A DNA stretch of 64,000 bases. Source: Poseidonocella sp. HB161398. Its GTDB lineage: Bacteria > Pseudomonadota > Alphaproteobacteria > Rhodobacterales > Rhodobacteraceae. The translations under genes were made by a program, and so were the position numbers. The DNA is taken from contig NZ_VATA01000038.1 in NCBI RefSeq assembly GCF_005870025.1, positions 1 to 64,000 of the forward strand. Direction: 5' to 3'. The notes under the pieces were generated by a model that saw only the letters and a program-made list of their open reading frames with translations, was not told the origin of the DNA and ran no database searches. Positions 8,427 to 17,633 of this stretch are shown here, in pieces. How positions within the stretch are numbered: the stretch's first letter is position 1; every line of letters starts with the position of its first letter.

Positions 8427-8627
8427 ATGCCGAAGATGAAGACCAAGTCGGGCGCTAAGAAGCGCTTCAAGGTGACGGCCACTGGCCGCGTCAAGGTTGC
8501 CCAGGCGGGCAAGCGTCACGGGATGATCAAGCGGACGACCAAGTTCATCCGGAATGCACGGGGCACCACGACCCTGAGCAAGCCGGACGAGAAGATCGTC
8601 AAGTCCTACATGCCGTACGCCCGCTAA
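8427..8627 (+). CDS. rpmI: Large ribosomal subunit protein bL35
   Basis: 66 residues, the usual length. It begins [20 protein letters not shown] and is rich in lysine and arginine throughout. It binds 23S rRNA in the 50S subunit. GACAGGAG lies upstream of the ATG. The 249 bases between the divergent DUF1428 start and this ATG must carry the promoter and any L20-type leader control; I could not identify a specific structure there. infC is not adjacent. Confidence 0.97.
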   Translation: MPKMKTKSGAKKRFKVTATGRVKVAQAGKRHGMIKRTTKFIRNARGTTTLSKPDEKIVKSYMPYAR

Positions 8628-8639
8628 GGAGTTACAGAG

Positions 8640-9002
8640 ATGCCCCGAGTCAAAGGCGGAGTCGTCACCCACCGTCGCCACAAGAAGATCCTCGACAAGG
8701 CGAAAGGCTATTACGGCCGTCGCAGCACGGCCTTCAAGACTGCCACCCAGGCCGTCGACAAGGCAAACCAGTACGCGACCCGCGACCGCAAGGCGCGCAA
8801 GCGGAACTTCCGTGCGCTGTGGATCCAGCGGATCAACGCCGCGGTCCGTGCCGAGGATGCAACCCTGACCTATTCCCGCTTCATCGACGGCCTGAACAAG
8901 GCCGGGATCGAAGTCGACCGGAAGGTCCTGGCCGATCTGGCCGTTCACGAGCCGGCAGCCTTCGGCGCCATCGTGACCAAGGCGAAAGCCGCGCTGGCCT
9001 GA
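8640..9002 (+). CDS. rplT: Large ribosomal subunit protein bL20
   Basis: 120 residues beginning [20 protein letters not shown], with the typical [13 protein letters not shown] and [11 protein letters not shown] segments. L20 is an early assembly protein of the 50S subunit and in several bacteria represses its own operon. It follows rpmI by 12 bases. The expected pheS-pheT pair does not follow; instead a terminator-like hairpin and a leftward gene come next. Confidence 0.97.
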   Translation: MPRVKGGVVTHRRHKKILDKAKGYYGRRSTAFKTATQAVDKANQYATRDRKARKRNFRALWIQRINAAVRAEDATLTYSRFIDGLNKAGIEVDRKVLADLAVHEPAAFGAIVTKAKAALA

Positions 9003-9027
9003 TCTGGCGGCAAGGTCCGAACAGCGG

Positions 9028-9053
9028 AGCCCCGGTGCGCAAGCGCCGGGGCT
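9028..9053 (+). terminator. Hairpin after rplT
   Basis: AGCCCCGG (9028-9035) pairs with CCGGGGCT (9046-9053) around a GC-rich loop, 25 bases past the rplT stop and 17 bases before the end of the leftward ATPase gene. Only TTCT follows. It could serve both strands. Confidence 0.65.
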
Positions 9054-9069
9054 TCTGCATGTCCGGGGG

Positions 9070-9588
9070 TCAGCGACCGCCGCGGGCGAGGGCGTCGAGA
9101 TAGCGCCGCATCGCGCGCGACGATCCCAGCCGCACCGCCGTCTTGCCCAGCGGCATCCCGGCCATCAGCCCCTCGATCCGCCTGCGCGCCGTGCGGCGCG
9201 TGCGCCAGATGTAGCGGAGGAATTCCGGGTCGATCCGCTCCGGGCAGCCCTCGGGCAGGTCCGGCCGCGTCCGCCCGTGATAGCGCAGCCGCCGCTTCAC
9301 CACCCGCCAGAGCCGCAGCATCACCCCGGCATCGACCCAGATCACCGTGTCGGCCCGCGCCAGCCGCTCTTCCCAGGTGGCGGAATGGCCGCCCTCGAAG
9401 ATCCAGGCCTCGCCGGCATGCACCTCGCGGCAGAGCCGGGTCTTCTCCGCGGCGCTGCGCTCCTGCCAGCCGGGCTGCCAGTGGATATGGTCGATATGGA
9501 CGACGGGCAGGCCGGTGATCCGCCCCATCTCGCGGGCCAGCGTGGATTTGCCGGCGCCGGGCTGGCCGATGATCATCACCCGCCGCAT
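9070..9588 (-). CDS. Small P-loop ATPase, adenylate-kinase-like / topology-modulation type
   Basis: 172 residues. A Walker A loop, GQPGAGKST, occupies residues 8-16. HIDHIHWQPGW and WIFEGGHSATWEERLARAD follow, a pattern seen in small kinases often annotated as FlaR-like or AAA proteins. The second half is rich in arginine (RRTARRRIEGL). The substrate is unknown; a nucleotide- or small-molecule-kinase role is possible from the fold. It starts 8 bases after the end of the leftward DMT transporter gene, so the two are probably co-transcribed. Confidence 0.75.
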   Translation of the reverse strand: MRRVMIIGQPGAGKSTLAREMGRITGLPVVHIDHIHWQPGWQERSAAEKTRLCREVHAGEAWIFEGGHSATWEERLARADTVIWVDAGVMLRLWRVVKRRLRYHGRTRPDLPEGCPERIDPEFLRYIWRTRRTARRRIEGLMAGMPLGKTAVRLGSSRAMRRYLDALARGGR

Positions 9589-9595
9589 GGCCGCC

Positions 9596-10504
9596 TCAGC
9601 GCACCAGCTTGACCGGGGCCTGGGCGATCTTCAGCCGGTGCTCGCGCCAGGCCAGTGCCAGGCCGGAGGTCACGACCAGGACGGCGCCGACGATCATCTG
9701 CCAGGTCGGGATCTCGGCGAAGGCGACATAGCCGACGATGATGGCGAGCACGATCGAGATGAACTCGAAGCTGGCGATCACCGCGGCGTCGGCATGGCGG
9801 TAGCTGGCCGTCAGCAGGATCTGCCCGATCCCGCCGAGCAGCCCCGCGCCGATCAGCGCCCAGAGCACCGGCCCCTGCGGCATCACCCAGCCGAAGGGCA
9901 CGGTCAGCAGCGACAGCGCCGTCGTCGTGGCGGTGAAGTAGAAGACGATCGCGGCGATATGCTCGGTCTTGGTCAGGTGCCGCACGGTGATCTGCGCCAT
10001 CGCGGCGAAGACCGTCGCGGTGAAGACCGAGAGCGCGCCGAGCGCCATGCCCAGATCCGCCCCGCCATCAAGCGCGGTCAGCCGCGGCTGCATCACCACC
10101 AGCACGCCCGCGAGCCCGATCAGGATCGTCACCACGCGGAAGGCGCGGATCGGCTCGCCGAGGAACATCGCGGCGAAGATCGTCACGAAGATCGGCGTGG
10201 CGTAGAAGATCGCCGTGACCTCGGGCAGGGGCAGGAAGGTCAGGCCGAGGAACATCAGCCCCATGGCCATGCCGCCGACCAGCCCGCGCCACAGATGGCC
10301 GAGCGGCCGCTCGGTCTTCAGCCCCTGCTTCAACTCGCCCTTCATCGCCAGCCAGACCAGCAGCGGCGGGAAGGCGAAGAGCGAGCGGAAGAAGACCGAC
10401 TCGCCCGCGGGCACGGTTTCGGAGGCGTATTTGATGAAGGCGGACATCGCCGTCATAAGGATGACGGAGGCGATTTTCAGCAGGATGCCGGTGATCGGGG
10501 ACAT
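9596..10504 (-). CDS. DMT superfamily exporter with EamA domains
   Basis: 302 residues with about ten hydrophobic segments, in two repeats of five as usual for the EamA fold. Typical sequences are VPAGESVFFRSLFAFPPLL early on and ATPIFVTIFAAMFLGEPI at the end of the first repeat. It is an inner-membrane transporter that would export small metabolites such as amino acids or bases; the substrate cannot be deduced. It lies on the same strand as the downstream P-loop ATPase gene. Confidence 0.88.
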   Translation of the reverse strand: MSPITGILLKIASVILMTAMSAFIKYASETVPAGESVFFRSLFAFPPLLVWLAMKGELKQGLKTERPLGHLWRGLVGGMAMGLMFLGLTFLPLPEVTAIFYATPIFVTIFAAMFLGEPIRAFRVVTILIGLAGVLVVMQPRLTALDGGADLGMALGALSVFTATVFAAMAQITVRHLTKTEHIAAIVFYFTATTTALSLLTVPFGWVMPQGPVLWALIGAGLLGGIGQILLTASYRHADAAVIASFEFISIVLAIIVGYVAFAEIPTWQMIVGAVLVVTSGLALAWREHRLKIAQAPVKLVR

Positions 10505-10602
10505 GGGGAACTCGCAGCAGATGGTCCATGCCTAGACCCCTCGCTCATATGTGAAAACCCGTCTTACCCTTGCGCATGGCGGCTATGCGCCAGCGGCATG
10601 CG

Positions 10603-11502
10603 TCAGCCGAGCCGCGGCGGCGCCTGCCAGCCGCGCAGCACCTCTTCGGGCGGCATCGGCCGCTTGCCCGGGCGCTGCGCCAGCGTCACGTCGATCGCGC
10701 CGGTGCCGCAGGCGATGCGCAGCCCCTCCAGCACCTCGCCCGGCGCGCCCGCGCCCTCGGCCAGCCTTGCGCCCAGGAGCTTGATCCGCTCGCCCTCCGC
10801 CTCGCACCAGGCGCCGGGGAAGGGCGAGAGCCCGCGGATCAGCCGGCAGACCTCCTCGGCCGGGCGGCTCCAGTCGATCCGCGCCTCGGCCTTGTCGATC
10901 TTCGCGGCATAGGTGACGCCGTCCTCCGGCTGCGGCTCGGGCACCAGCGCATCGAGCCGGCGGAGCGCTTCGGCGATCAGCCGCGCGCCGAGCGCCGACA
11001 GCCGGTCATGCAGCTCCGCCGTGGTCTCCTCGGCCCCGATCGGCAGGGCCTCGCGCAGCAGCACCGGTCCGGTATCCAGCCCGGCCTCCATCTGCATGAT
11101 GCAGACCCCGCTTTCGGCATCGCCGGCCATGATCGCGCGGTGGATCGGCGCCGCCCCGCGCCAGCGCGGCAAGAGCGAGGCATGGATGTTCAGGCAGCCA
11201 TGGCGCGGCGCGTCCAGCACCGGCTGCGGCAGGATCAGCCCGTAGGCGACGACCACCGCGACATCCGCCTCGAGAGCCGCGAAGGCGGCCTGCTCTTCGG
11301 GAGATTTCAGCCGCGCGGGATGGCGCACCGGCAGCCCCAGCGCCTCGGCGCGGGCATGGACCGGGGTGGGCCGGTCCTTCTTGCCGCGCCCGGCAGGACG
11401 GGGCGGCTGGGTGTAGACGCAGGCGATCTCGTGCCCCTCCGCGACCAGCGCCTCGAGCGCCGGCACCGAGAAATCCGGGGTTCCCATGAAGATGACGCGC
11501 AT
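10603..11502 (-). CDS. fmt: Methionyl-tRNA formyltransferase
   Basis: 299 residues from the ATG at 11502. It begins [20 protein letters not shown] and carries the formyl-transfer site [18 protein letters not shown] and GLDTGPVLL with the catalytic aspartate. The C-terminal OB-like domain runs from about residue 205. It transfers a formyl group from 10-formyl-THF to Met-tRNA for initiation. The deformylases that remove this group lie 1.6 kb upstream on the same strand, but an unrelated gene pair and 569 gene-free bases come between. Confidence 0.96.
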   Translation of the reverse strand: MRVIFMGTPDFSVPALEALVAEGHEIACVYTQPPRPAGRGKKDRPTPVHARAEALGLPVRHPARLKSPEEQAAFAALEADVAVVVAYGLILPQPVLDAPRHGCLNIHASLLPRWRGAAPIHRAIMAGDAESGVCIMQMEAGLDTGPVLLREALPIGAEETTAELHDRLSALGARLIAEALRRLDALVPEPQPEDGVTYAAKIDKAEARIDWSRPAEEVCRLIRGLSPFPGAWCEAEGERIKLLGARLAEGAGAPGEVLEGLRIACGTGAIDVTLAQRPGKRPMPPEEVLRGWQAPPRLG

Positions 11503-12071
11503 GCTGCTCTCCCGCTGGCGGTGGTCCTGGCGGGGATATAGCCGCCGCTCCGGCTGCGCGCCAGCAATAGGGCCGCAGGCGGCCGGCGCAGGGATTGGCA
11601 AGGGCGGGCCCGGCCCTCTCACAGGGCCTCCGGCCCGGCCGCGCGGCATTCTGCGGCTAGGACGACGGGAACGTGCCTCGAGACCGCAGCCCGGCGGGCA
11701 GGCCTGGCGGGGGCGGGCGGAGCCTCGGCCAGGACCCGGCGGCTTGCGGCTGGGGCCGCCTCTGTCCGGCGCAGCGGCCGGCAAGGGGGCGCCGCAATTG
11801 GGGACCGGCGCGTCTTCCCCTGGCCGCGAAATGCGTCGCCGCCACAGATCGCATGCCTCGCGCGGCGGCAGCCCCTGGCGCAGCTGCGCGGTCGTGCCCT
11901 GCGGGAACCGGTCAGGCGGACGGGCTATCGCGCATGGCGGCCCGTCCCGGAGATGCCGGACCCGGCTTGGCGACACGCGGCGCGCTCGCGGGGCCGCCTG
12001 CGGTCCGGCGGTCCGGCCGGAGCGCGCCCGGCAACGGACGCTGGCGCGGAGCGCCCGCAGCGCCGGACAGC
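11503..12071. other. 569-base gene-free stretch between fmt and the DUF1127 gene
   Basis: Very GC-rich. Several long open frames cross it on both strands, but they are low-complexity Arg/Pro/Ala translations without recognisable motifs, and they look like by-products of composition. I see no tRNA and no strong terminator. The fmt promoter should lie within it. Confidence 0.55.
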
Positions 12072-12254
12072 CTATCTCCAGAACGGCAGCCGCGCCTCGC
12101 GCTCCGCCGCGTCCGGCGCGAGGCCGAGATCGGCGAGCTGCCAGGCGGACAGGCGGGAGAGCTGGCGGCGGGTGGCCGCGCGGCGGCGCCAGAGGCGCAG
12201 GAGCGGGGCAGGCGACGGGCGGAAAAGGGCGGCAAGGCGGGCGGACAGGATCAT
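12072..12254 (-). CDS. DUF1127 small arginine-rich protein
   Basis: 60 residues from the ATG at 12254 with GGAG about ten bases upstream; the longer frame to 12398 would overlap the divergent regulator's start. The C-terminal 40 residues, including [17 protein letters not shown] and the ending EARLPFWR, match DUF1127. Such proteins are common in alphaproteobacteria; some related members bind RNA or affect phosphate and stress responses, but this one is untested. It is divergent from an ArsR-type regulator over 115 bases, so the regulator may control it. Confidence 0.75.
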   Translation of the reverse strand: MILSARLAALFRPSPAPLLRLWRRRAATRRQLSRLSAWQLADLGLAPDAAEREARLPFWR

Positions 12255-12369
12255 GGCGGGTCTCCGTTTCGATGCCCGCCTTCTGCCAGCTGCCGGAGCC
12301 GCGCGGTTTCGCTCCGGAGCGAAGCGTCCTGCCTTGCGCCGCCCGCGCCGCCGCCGCATCCTCGGCGCC

Positions 12370-13086
12370 ATGAGACAGGGACCCGACATCACCCGCATTG
12401 CCGAGGCGATCGGCGACCCCGCCCGCGCCGCGATGATGCAGGCGCTGATGGGCGGGCAGGCGCTGACCGCGCGCGAGCTGGCCGAGGCCGCCGGCGTGGC
12501 GCCCTCGACCGCCTCGGCACATCTGGCCCGGCTCGACGGTGCCGGGCTGGTCTGGCCCCGCCGCCAGGGCCGCCACCGCTATTTCGCCATTGCCGGAGAG
12601 GAGGTCGCCGCCGCGCTCGAGGCGCTGGCCGGGCTTGCCGCCTCCTGCGGGCACCTGCGCAGCCGCCCCGGCCCGAAGGAGGCCGAGCTGCGCGCCGCGC
12701 GCAGCTGCTACGACCATCTCGCGGGCACGCTGGCGGTGTCGATCTGCGACGCGATGGCGGCCGCGGGCCATCTGCAGCTCGAGCGCGACGCCGTGGCGCT
12801 GACTGCATCGGGACGGGACCTCGCCGCCGCGCTCGGCATCGTCGCCGGAGCATTCCAGAGCAATGGCCGCCCCGAGATCCGCCTCTGCCTCGACTGGAGC
12901 GAACGGCGCTCGCATCTCGCGGGGGCCTTCGGCGCCGCGCTCTTCGCGCGCTTCCTGGACACTGGCTGGCTGCGCCGCCAGAGCGGCGGCCGGCACCTGG
13001 CCCTGACGCCTGCGGGCAGGGCGGGGATCGCCCGGGCCTTCGGCGCGCAGGTCTTCGATCCCGCGCGCGCGGCGCCCCGGGCCTGA
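12370..13086 (+). CDS. ArsR-family winged-helix transcriptional regulator
   Basis: 238 residues. A winged helix-turn-helix lies at about residues 1-85 ([50 protein letters not shown]). A longer C-terminal domain begins near [18 protein letters not shown]. That layout is known from a branch of ArsR-like regulators that lack the classic metal-binding CxC. The ligand is unknown. It is divergent from the DUF1127 gene and its stop codon lies inside a REP-like palindrome. Confidence 0.85.
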   Translation: MRQGPDITRIAEAIGDPARAAMMQALMGGQALTARELAEAAGVAPSTASAHLARLDGAGLVWPRRQGRHRYFAIAGEEVAAALEALAGLAASCGHLRSRPGPKEAELRAARSCYDHLAGTLAVSICDAMAAAGHLQLERDAVALTASGRDLAAALGIVAGAFQSNGRPEIRLCLDWSERRSHLAGAFGAALFARFLDTGWLRRQSGGRHLALTPAGRAGIARAFGAQVFDPARAAPRA

Positions 13087-13097
13087 CCCGGGGCCTC
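13075..13097. repeat. REP-like GC palindrome, copy 1
   Basis: These 23 bases differ at one position from 30951-30973 between nuoJ and nuoK. The core is CCCCGGG and CCCGGGG around a TGA centre. This copy overlaps the regulator's stop codon and lies between two convergent genes, so it could act as a shared terminator. Confidence 0.75.
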
Positions 13098-13105
13098 CCC
13101 CTGTC

Positions 13106-13600
13106 TCAGCGCAGCTTCGCCGCCTTCTTCAAGAGCATGTCGCGCTTCACCTTGCCGAGCCGGTCGAAATACATCTTCCCCGCCAGATGGTCGACCTGGT
13201 GCTGCACCGAGGTCGCCCAGAGCCCGACGAAATCGCGCTCCTCGATCTCGCCCGCGGCATTGAGGAACCGCACCGTCACCGCCCGCGGCCGCGTCACCCG
13301 CGCCGAGACGCCGGGCAGGTTGGGGCTGGCCTCCTCGTGGTCGCGCGGCTCGATCGAGGCATGCAGGATCTCGGGATTGGCCATCAGCACCTCCTTGCCG
13401 CGCTCGTCGGAGGCATCGACCACCGCCAGGCGCCGCATAACGCCGATCTGGCAGGCGGCCAGTCCGACGCCCGGCATCGCGTCCATGGTCTCGACCATGT
13501 CGGCCCAGATCGCGCGCACCGCGTCATCCACTGCCGCGACATCCGCGCAGGGGGTCCGCAGCCGCTTGTCCGGCCACATCACGAAGGGACGGACGCTCAC
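13106..13600 (-). CDS. Degenerate peptide-deformylase-like protein
   Basis: 164 residues from a GTG at 13600 that overlaps the stop of the upstream deformylase by four bases (GTGA), so translation is probably coupled. The fold is that of a deformylase, but the three active-site motifs are altered: [10 protein letters not shown] at 44-53 in place of the usual proline, Ser92 in EEASPNLP where the metal-binding Cys of EEGCLS belongs, and HQVDH at 134-138, with Gln135 replacing the catalytic Glu. The two metal-binding histidines remain. It is probably inactive as a deformylase and may have a binding or regulatory role; this is inference. Confidence 0.85.
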   Translation of the reverse strand: MSVRPFVMWPDKRLRTPCADVAAVDDAVRAIWADMVETMDAMPGVGLAACQIGVMRRLAVVDASDERGKEVLMANPEILHASIEPRDHEEASPNLPGVSARVTRPRAVTVRFLNAAGEIEERDFVGLWATSVQHQVDHLAGKMYFDRLGKVKRDMLLKKAAKLR

Positions 13601-14124
13601 GCCTTGCCCCGCGCTTTCTCGCGCTTCAGCTTCTGCATCTTGCGGGTGATCATCTGGCGCTTCAGCGGCTTGAGGTAGTCGATGAAGAGCTTGCCATCCA
13701 GGTGGTCGATCTCGTGCTGCACGCAGGTCGCCCAGAGCCCGTCGAATTCCTGCTCCCGCGCCTTGCCGTCGCGGTCCATCCAGCGCACCGTGACCAGCTT
13801 CGGCCGCGTCACCTCGGCATACTGCTCGGGGATCGACAGGCAGCCTTCCTCGTAGACGCTGGTCTGGTCCGAGGCGGCGATGACCTCGGGGTTGAACATC
13901 ACGGTGGGCTGCGGCTCGGCGCCCTCCTCCTTGACGCAATCCATGACGATCAGCCGCGACAGCACGCCGATCTGCGGCGCGGCGAGCCCGATCCCGGGCG
14001 CGTCGTACATCGTCAGCAGCATGTCGTCGGCAAGCGTGCGCAGCTCGTCGGTAATGTCCGGGACGGGGTCGCAGACCGTCTTCAGACGCGGGTCGGGATG
14101 GATGAGGATCGGACGGATGGCCAT
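13597..14124 (-). CDS. def: Peptide deformylase
   Basis: 175 residues from the ATG at 14124; an in-frame ATG at 14133 adds three residues and neither has a clear ribosome site. All three motifs are canonical: GIGLAAPQIG, EEGCLSIP and QHEIDH, giving the Cys-His-His metal site and catalytic Glu. It removes the formyl group from nascent proteins. The C-terminus is basic (KRQMITRKMQKLKREKARG). It is the first gene of a leftward pair with the degenerate paralogue and is divergent from the C-S lyase gene. Confidence 0.95.
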   Translation of the reverse strand: MAIRPILIHPDPRLKTVCDPVPDITDELRTLADDMLLTMYDAPGIGLAAPQIGVLSRLIVMDCVKEEGAEPQPTVMFNPEVIAASDQTSVYEEGCLSIPEQYAEVTRPKLVTVRWMDRDGKAREQEFDGLWATCVQHEIDHLDGKLFIDYLKPLKRQMITRKMQKLKREKARGKA

Positions 14125-14271
14125 GGGGATCATCTAGGACAAGCCGCGGCGCGGCGCAATTGGCAGGACGCGCAAAAACGTGAACGCGCGGCCCGGTCTT
14201 TCCCCTGCGTCCGGCTGGCATCGCGGCGGCGCCTGTCCTAGCGTCCGTCCGTTCAGTAGGAGTGGCTTGCA

Positions 14272-15450
14272 ATGACCTTTGACTTCGACCGCCTGATCGA
14301 GCGCCGCGGCACCAATAGCGGCAAATGGGACAACATGGAGACGCTCTACGGCGTGTCCCCCGATGACGGTCTGGCGATGTGGGTCGCGGACATGGATTTC
14401 GCCACCGCCCCCGTGGTCGCGGACGCGCTGCGCGCGATGGCCGATCACGGGGTCTTCGGCTATCTCGCCTCCGACCGGGACTACCGCGAGGCGGTCTGCT
14501 GGTGGATGCGCGAGCGCCATGGCTGGACGGTCGCGCCCGAGGCGATCTTCACGACGAACGGGCTCTGCAACGCGGTCGCGCTGGTGCTGGACGCCTATAC
14601 CGCGCCGGGCGACGAGATCATGCTGATGGCGCCGGTCTACCACGCCTTCGCCAAGACCATCCGCAATGCCGGGCGCGCGGTCGCCGAGCGGCGGCTGGCT
14701 TTCCGCGACGGCCGCTACGAGATGGATCTCGACGCCTGGGAGGCGCAGATGACCGGCCGCGAGAAGGCCGTCATCCTCTGCTCGCCGCACAATCCCGGCG
14801 GCCGGGTCTGGAGCGCGGCCGAGCAGCAGGCGCTGGCCGCCTTCGCCGAGAAGCACGGCCTCCTGGTCATCTCCGACGAGATCCACCAGGACCTGACCTA
14901 TCCCGGCGCCCTTCACGTGCCCTTCCTGAAGGCCGCGCCCGAAGCGGCGCCGCGCTCGATCGTGCTGAACGCGCCGTCGAAGACCTTCAACACCGCCGGG
15001 CTGCATTGCGGCCAGGTCATCATCCCGGATGCCGGTCTGCGGGCGACCTTCGCGGCGCGGATGCAGGCGCTGGCGCTGGCGCCGAGCTCGGCCAGCCTCG
15101 AGGCGACCCGCGCCGCCTACAGCCCCGAGGGCGCGGCCTGGGTCGATGCGCTGCAGGCCTATCTGGAGGGCAACCGCCAGATCTTCGACGCGGGCGTGAA
15201 CGCGATCCCGGGCGTGCGCTCGATGCAGCTCGAGGCGACCTACCTGGCCTGGGTGGATTTCTCGGGCACTGGCATGGAGACCGCCGAGATCCTCGACCGG
15301 GTGCAGGGACGGGCGAAGATCGCGGGCAATCTCGGCACCAGCTTCGGCGGCGGCGGCGAGAGCTTCCTGCGCTTCAACCTGGGCACACAGCGGGTGCGGA
15401 TCGAGGAGGCGGTGTCGCGCCTCCAGGACGCGTTCGCGGATCTGCAGTAG
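14272..15450 (+). CDS. PLP-dependent C-S lyase, PatB/MalY type
   Basis: 392 residues. It opens with the family signature FDFDRLIERRGTNSGKWD and AMWVADMDF. CSPHNPGGRVW and VISDEIHQDL follow, and the PLP-binding lysine is in NAPSKTFNTAGLHC. Members cleave cystathionine or other S-conjugates to pyruvate, ammonia and a thiol; some also act as regulators. AGGAG lies ten bases before the ATG. It is a single-gene unit, convergent with the TAXI binding-protein gene. Confidence 0.9.
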   Translation: MTFDFDRLIERRGTNSGKWDNMETLYGVSPDDGLAMWVADMDFATAPVVADALRAMADHGVFGYLASDRDYREAVCWWMRERHGWTVAPEAIFTTNGLCNAVALVLDAYTAPGDEIMLMAPVYHAFAKTIRNAGRAVAERRLAFRDGRYEMDLDAWEAQMTGREKAVILCSPHNPGGRVWSAAEQQALAAFAEKHGLLVISDEIHQDLTYPGALHVPFLKAAPEAAPRSIVLNAPSKTFNTAGLHCGQVIIPDAGLRATFAARMQALALAPSSASLEATRAAYSPEGAAWVDALQAYLEGNRQIFDAGVNAIPGVRSMQLEATYLAWVDFSGTGMETAEILDRVQGRAKIAGNLGTSFGGGGESFLRFNLGTQRVRIEEAVSRLQDAFADLQ

Positions 15451-15460
15451 CCGCGGGGAA

Positions 15461-15483
15461 GGCGGGCAGGGCATGGCCCCGCC
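15461..15483. terminator. Possible shared hairpin between convergent genes
   Basis: GGCGGG (15461-15466) can pair with CCCGCC (15478-15483), with further GC pairing inside. It lies between the stop codons of the C-S lyase and TAXI protein genes. No T-run is visible, so this is tentative. Confidence 0.35.
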
Positions 15484-15495
15484 CGCAGCCGGGAC

Positions 15496-16326
15496 CTATT
15501 GCGAGGCGGCGACGATATCGCCGTAGAGCTTGCGGTCGGCGGCCTGCAGCCCGCCGCCGATGACGATGTAGGAGGGCACGACATAGGCGTCGTTCTTCTC
15601 GTCGAAGAAATGCCCCGGCACCTCCATCTTGACGTTCTCGCGGGCGTAGAGGCTCTTGCCGCGGAACTCCATGTCGTTGATGTCCTTGTCGTAGAGCTCG
15701 CCCAGTTCCCAGCCGCTTTCCAGCAGCTTCGTCACTTCCTCGTTGCCCGCGACGCCCACCATCAGCATCGCGTCGATCTCGCCCTGCTGGGCCATGGTCG
15801 GCGCCAGCAGCGTCAGGTCATGGACCGGGGTGGCCTTGGACCAGTTCGACTTGTTGCCCATGTCGCCGGTCTCGATGCCGACGATGGTCCGCCAGAACAG
15901 CTCCGTGCCCGAGCCGATCGTGTCGACCAGGATCCTGTCGCCTTCGTCCAGATCGGAAAGCTCGTTCATCCGGCTGTCCGGCGGAAAGAGGATAAAGGCG
16001 TATTCGTTGCCGTAGGTGCCGACCGTCTTCAGCTCGCAGCCTTCCTGCTCGCGCGCGAAGATGGCGTCGATCTGCATCAGCCCGACCGCGGCGCGCCCGT
16101 CGCAGACCGCCAGCGAGATCGCGTCCGAGCCCTCGTAGTTGTCGACAGAGACCTGGTGGCCGCGCTGCTCCAGCCGCTGGGCGATCTCCTGGCCGCGCTT
16201 CTCGTAGCCGCGGCCCTGCTGGCCGACCGCCACATGCACGGTCATGTCGTCGCTGCCGGACTGGGCGAGGGCGGGGGCGGCGGCGGCCGACAGGGCCAGC
16301 AGCGCCGGGATCAGGATGGTGCGCAT
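15496..16326 (-). CDS. TAXI-family periplasmic solute-binding protein
   Basis: 276 residues from the ATG at 16326, preceded by GAGGAGG. A signal peptide of about 21 residues (MRTILIPALLALSAAAAPALA) is followed by a mature binding protein. The VAVGQQGRGYEKRGQEIAQR opening and the VGTYGNEYAFILFPP strand fit the NMT1-like/TAXI group that captures substrates for TRAP transporters. No TRAP permease gene is nearby, so it is an orphan or works with a distant permease. The ligand is unknown. Confidence 0.78.
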   Translation of the reverse strand: MRTILIPALLALSAAAAPALAQSGSDDMTVHVAVGQQGRGYEKRGQEIAQRLEQRGHQVSVDNYEGSDAISLAVCDGRAAVGLMQIDAIFAREQEGCELKTVGTYGNEYAFILFPPDSRMNELSDLDEGDRILVDTIGSGTELFWRTIVGIETGDMGNKSNWSKATPVHDLTLLAPTMAQQGEIDAMLMVGVAGNEEVTKLLESGWELGELYDKDINDMEFRGKSLYARENVKMEVPGHFFDEKNDAYVVPSYIVIGGGLQAADRKLYGDIVAASQ

Positions 16327-16494
16327 CGTATCCTCCTCGATGGATCGGGCCCCGCCCGCGGCGGTGCCGGGTAGCTTGCGAAAGACATAGGCAAAAGCCC
16401 TGCGCGTTGCGACCCCCGCAATGCGCGCAGGCAGGTATCCCGCACCTTCTTTACCATCTTGACGGCGCGGCCCGATGGGCGCAATTGCCCGGCC

Positions 16495-17538
16495 ATGGCT
16501 ACCGGACATCTTACCATCGATCTCGACGCAGTGGCACGCAACTGGCGGGCCCTCAACGCAATGACCGCGCAGGGCACGACGACTGCCGCGACCGTCAAGG
16601 CCAATGGCTACGGCCTGGGCGTGGAGCGGATCGCGACGGCTCTGGCCAGGGCGGGGGCGCGGCAGTTCTTCGTTGCCGCCGCCGAGGAGGGCGCGGCCGT
16701 CCGCGCCGCGCTCGGTCCCGATTTCTGGATCGGCGTCTTTTCCGGCCACATGGCCGGGGATGCGGAGCTGATCCGCGACGGCAACCTCGTGCCGATGCTC
16801 AACAGCGGCGAGCAGGCCGCGCGCCACATGCAGGCGCTGCCCGGCCATCCGTTCGGCGTGCAGCTCGACAGCGGCATGAACCGGCTCGGCATGGAGCCTG
16901 CCGAATGGCAGTCGCTGCGCGAGATGCTGCTGGCGGCGAAGCCCGAGCTGCTGATGTCGCACATGGCCTGCGCCGACGAGCCCGGCCATGCCGCCAACCT
17001 GTCGCAGAAGCGCGCCTTCGACGCGATGACCGCCGATGCCGGGGTGCCGCGCTCGCTGGCGGCGACCGGCGGGACGCTGCTGGGGCGGGACTACCACTAC
17101 GAGCTGGTCCGCCCGGGCATCGGCCTCTACGGCGCGCGCCCCTTCGAGAATGCCGCGCCGGTGGTGACGCTGAGCCTGCCGGTGATCCAGGTGCGCACCG
17201 TCGAGAAGGACGAGGCCGTGGGCTACGGCTGGACCTGGGGCGCCGAGCGCCCGACGCGGATCGCCACCGTCTCGGCGGGCTATGCCGACGGCATCCTGCG
17301 GGTCCTGTCGAACCGTGCGATCCTCTGGGCGGGCGAGACCGCCTGCCCGCTGGTCGGGCGGGTGTCGATGGACCTGCTGACGGTGGATGTCTCGGCGCTG
17401 GAGCACGACCCCGAGTCGCTCGACCTGGTGAATGCGGCGCATGGCGTCGACGAGCTGGCCGACGAGGCCGGGACGATCGGCTACGAGCTTTTCACTTCGC
17501 TGAGCCGGCGGTACCGGCGCAGCTATACCGGCGGCTGA
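16495..17538 (+). CDS. alr: Alanine racemase
   Basis: 347 residues from the ATG at 16495; a longer frame opens at 16459 but homologues start near [15 protein letters not shown]. The PLP lysine is Lys35 in [10 protein letters not shown]. The C-terminal domain holds the catalytic tyrosine in SAGYADG and the [13 protein letters not shown] strand. It interconverts L- and D-alanine for peptidoglycan. It is divergent from the TAXI protein gene, with starts 168 bases apart, and is followed by the nuo promoter region. Confidence 0.95.
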   Translation: MATGHLTIDLDAVARNWRALNAMTAQGTTTAATVKANGYGLGVERIATALARAGARQFFVAAAEEGAAVRAALGPDFWIGVFSGHMAGDAELIRDGNLVPMLNSGEQAARHMQALPGHPFGVQLDSGMNRLGMEPAEWQSLREMLLAAKPELLMSHMACADEPGHAANLSQKRAFDAMTADAGVPRSLAATGGTLLGRDYHYELVRPGIGLYGARPFENAAPVVTLSLPVIQVRTVEKDEAVGYGWTWGAERPTRIATVSAGYADGILRVLSNRAILWAGETACPLVGRVSMDLLTVDVSALEHDPESLDLVNAAHGVDELADEAGTIGYELFTSLSRRYRRSYTGG

Positions 17539-17633
17539 GCGCGGCCGCCCGCGGGGCCGGGCAGGGCGCCCGGACCCGCGTTTCGCCATGGCGGGACGGC
17601 GCTTTCGGGCGCTGCTGCGTCATTAACGCGCTC

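Noticed and set aside
10603-12996. 797-codon minus-strand frame containing fmt
   Set aside because: Only the last 299 codons resemble fmt. The upstream part is low-complexity and runs opposite to the ArsR-type regulator. The frame is open through composition.
17545-17580. GC-rich partial inverted repeat right after alr
   Set aside because: Pairing is broken and there is no T-run; the hairpin at 17634-17655 is the better candidate.
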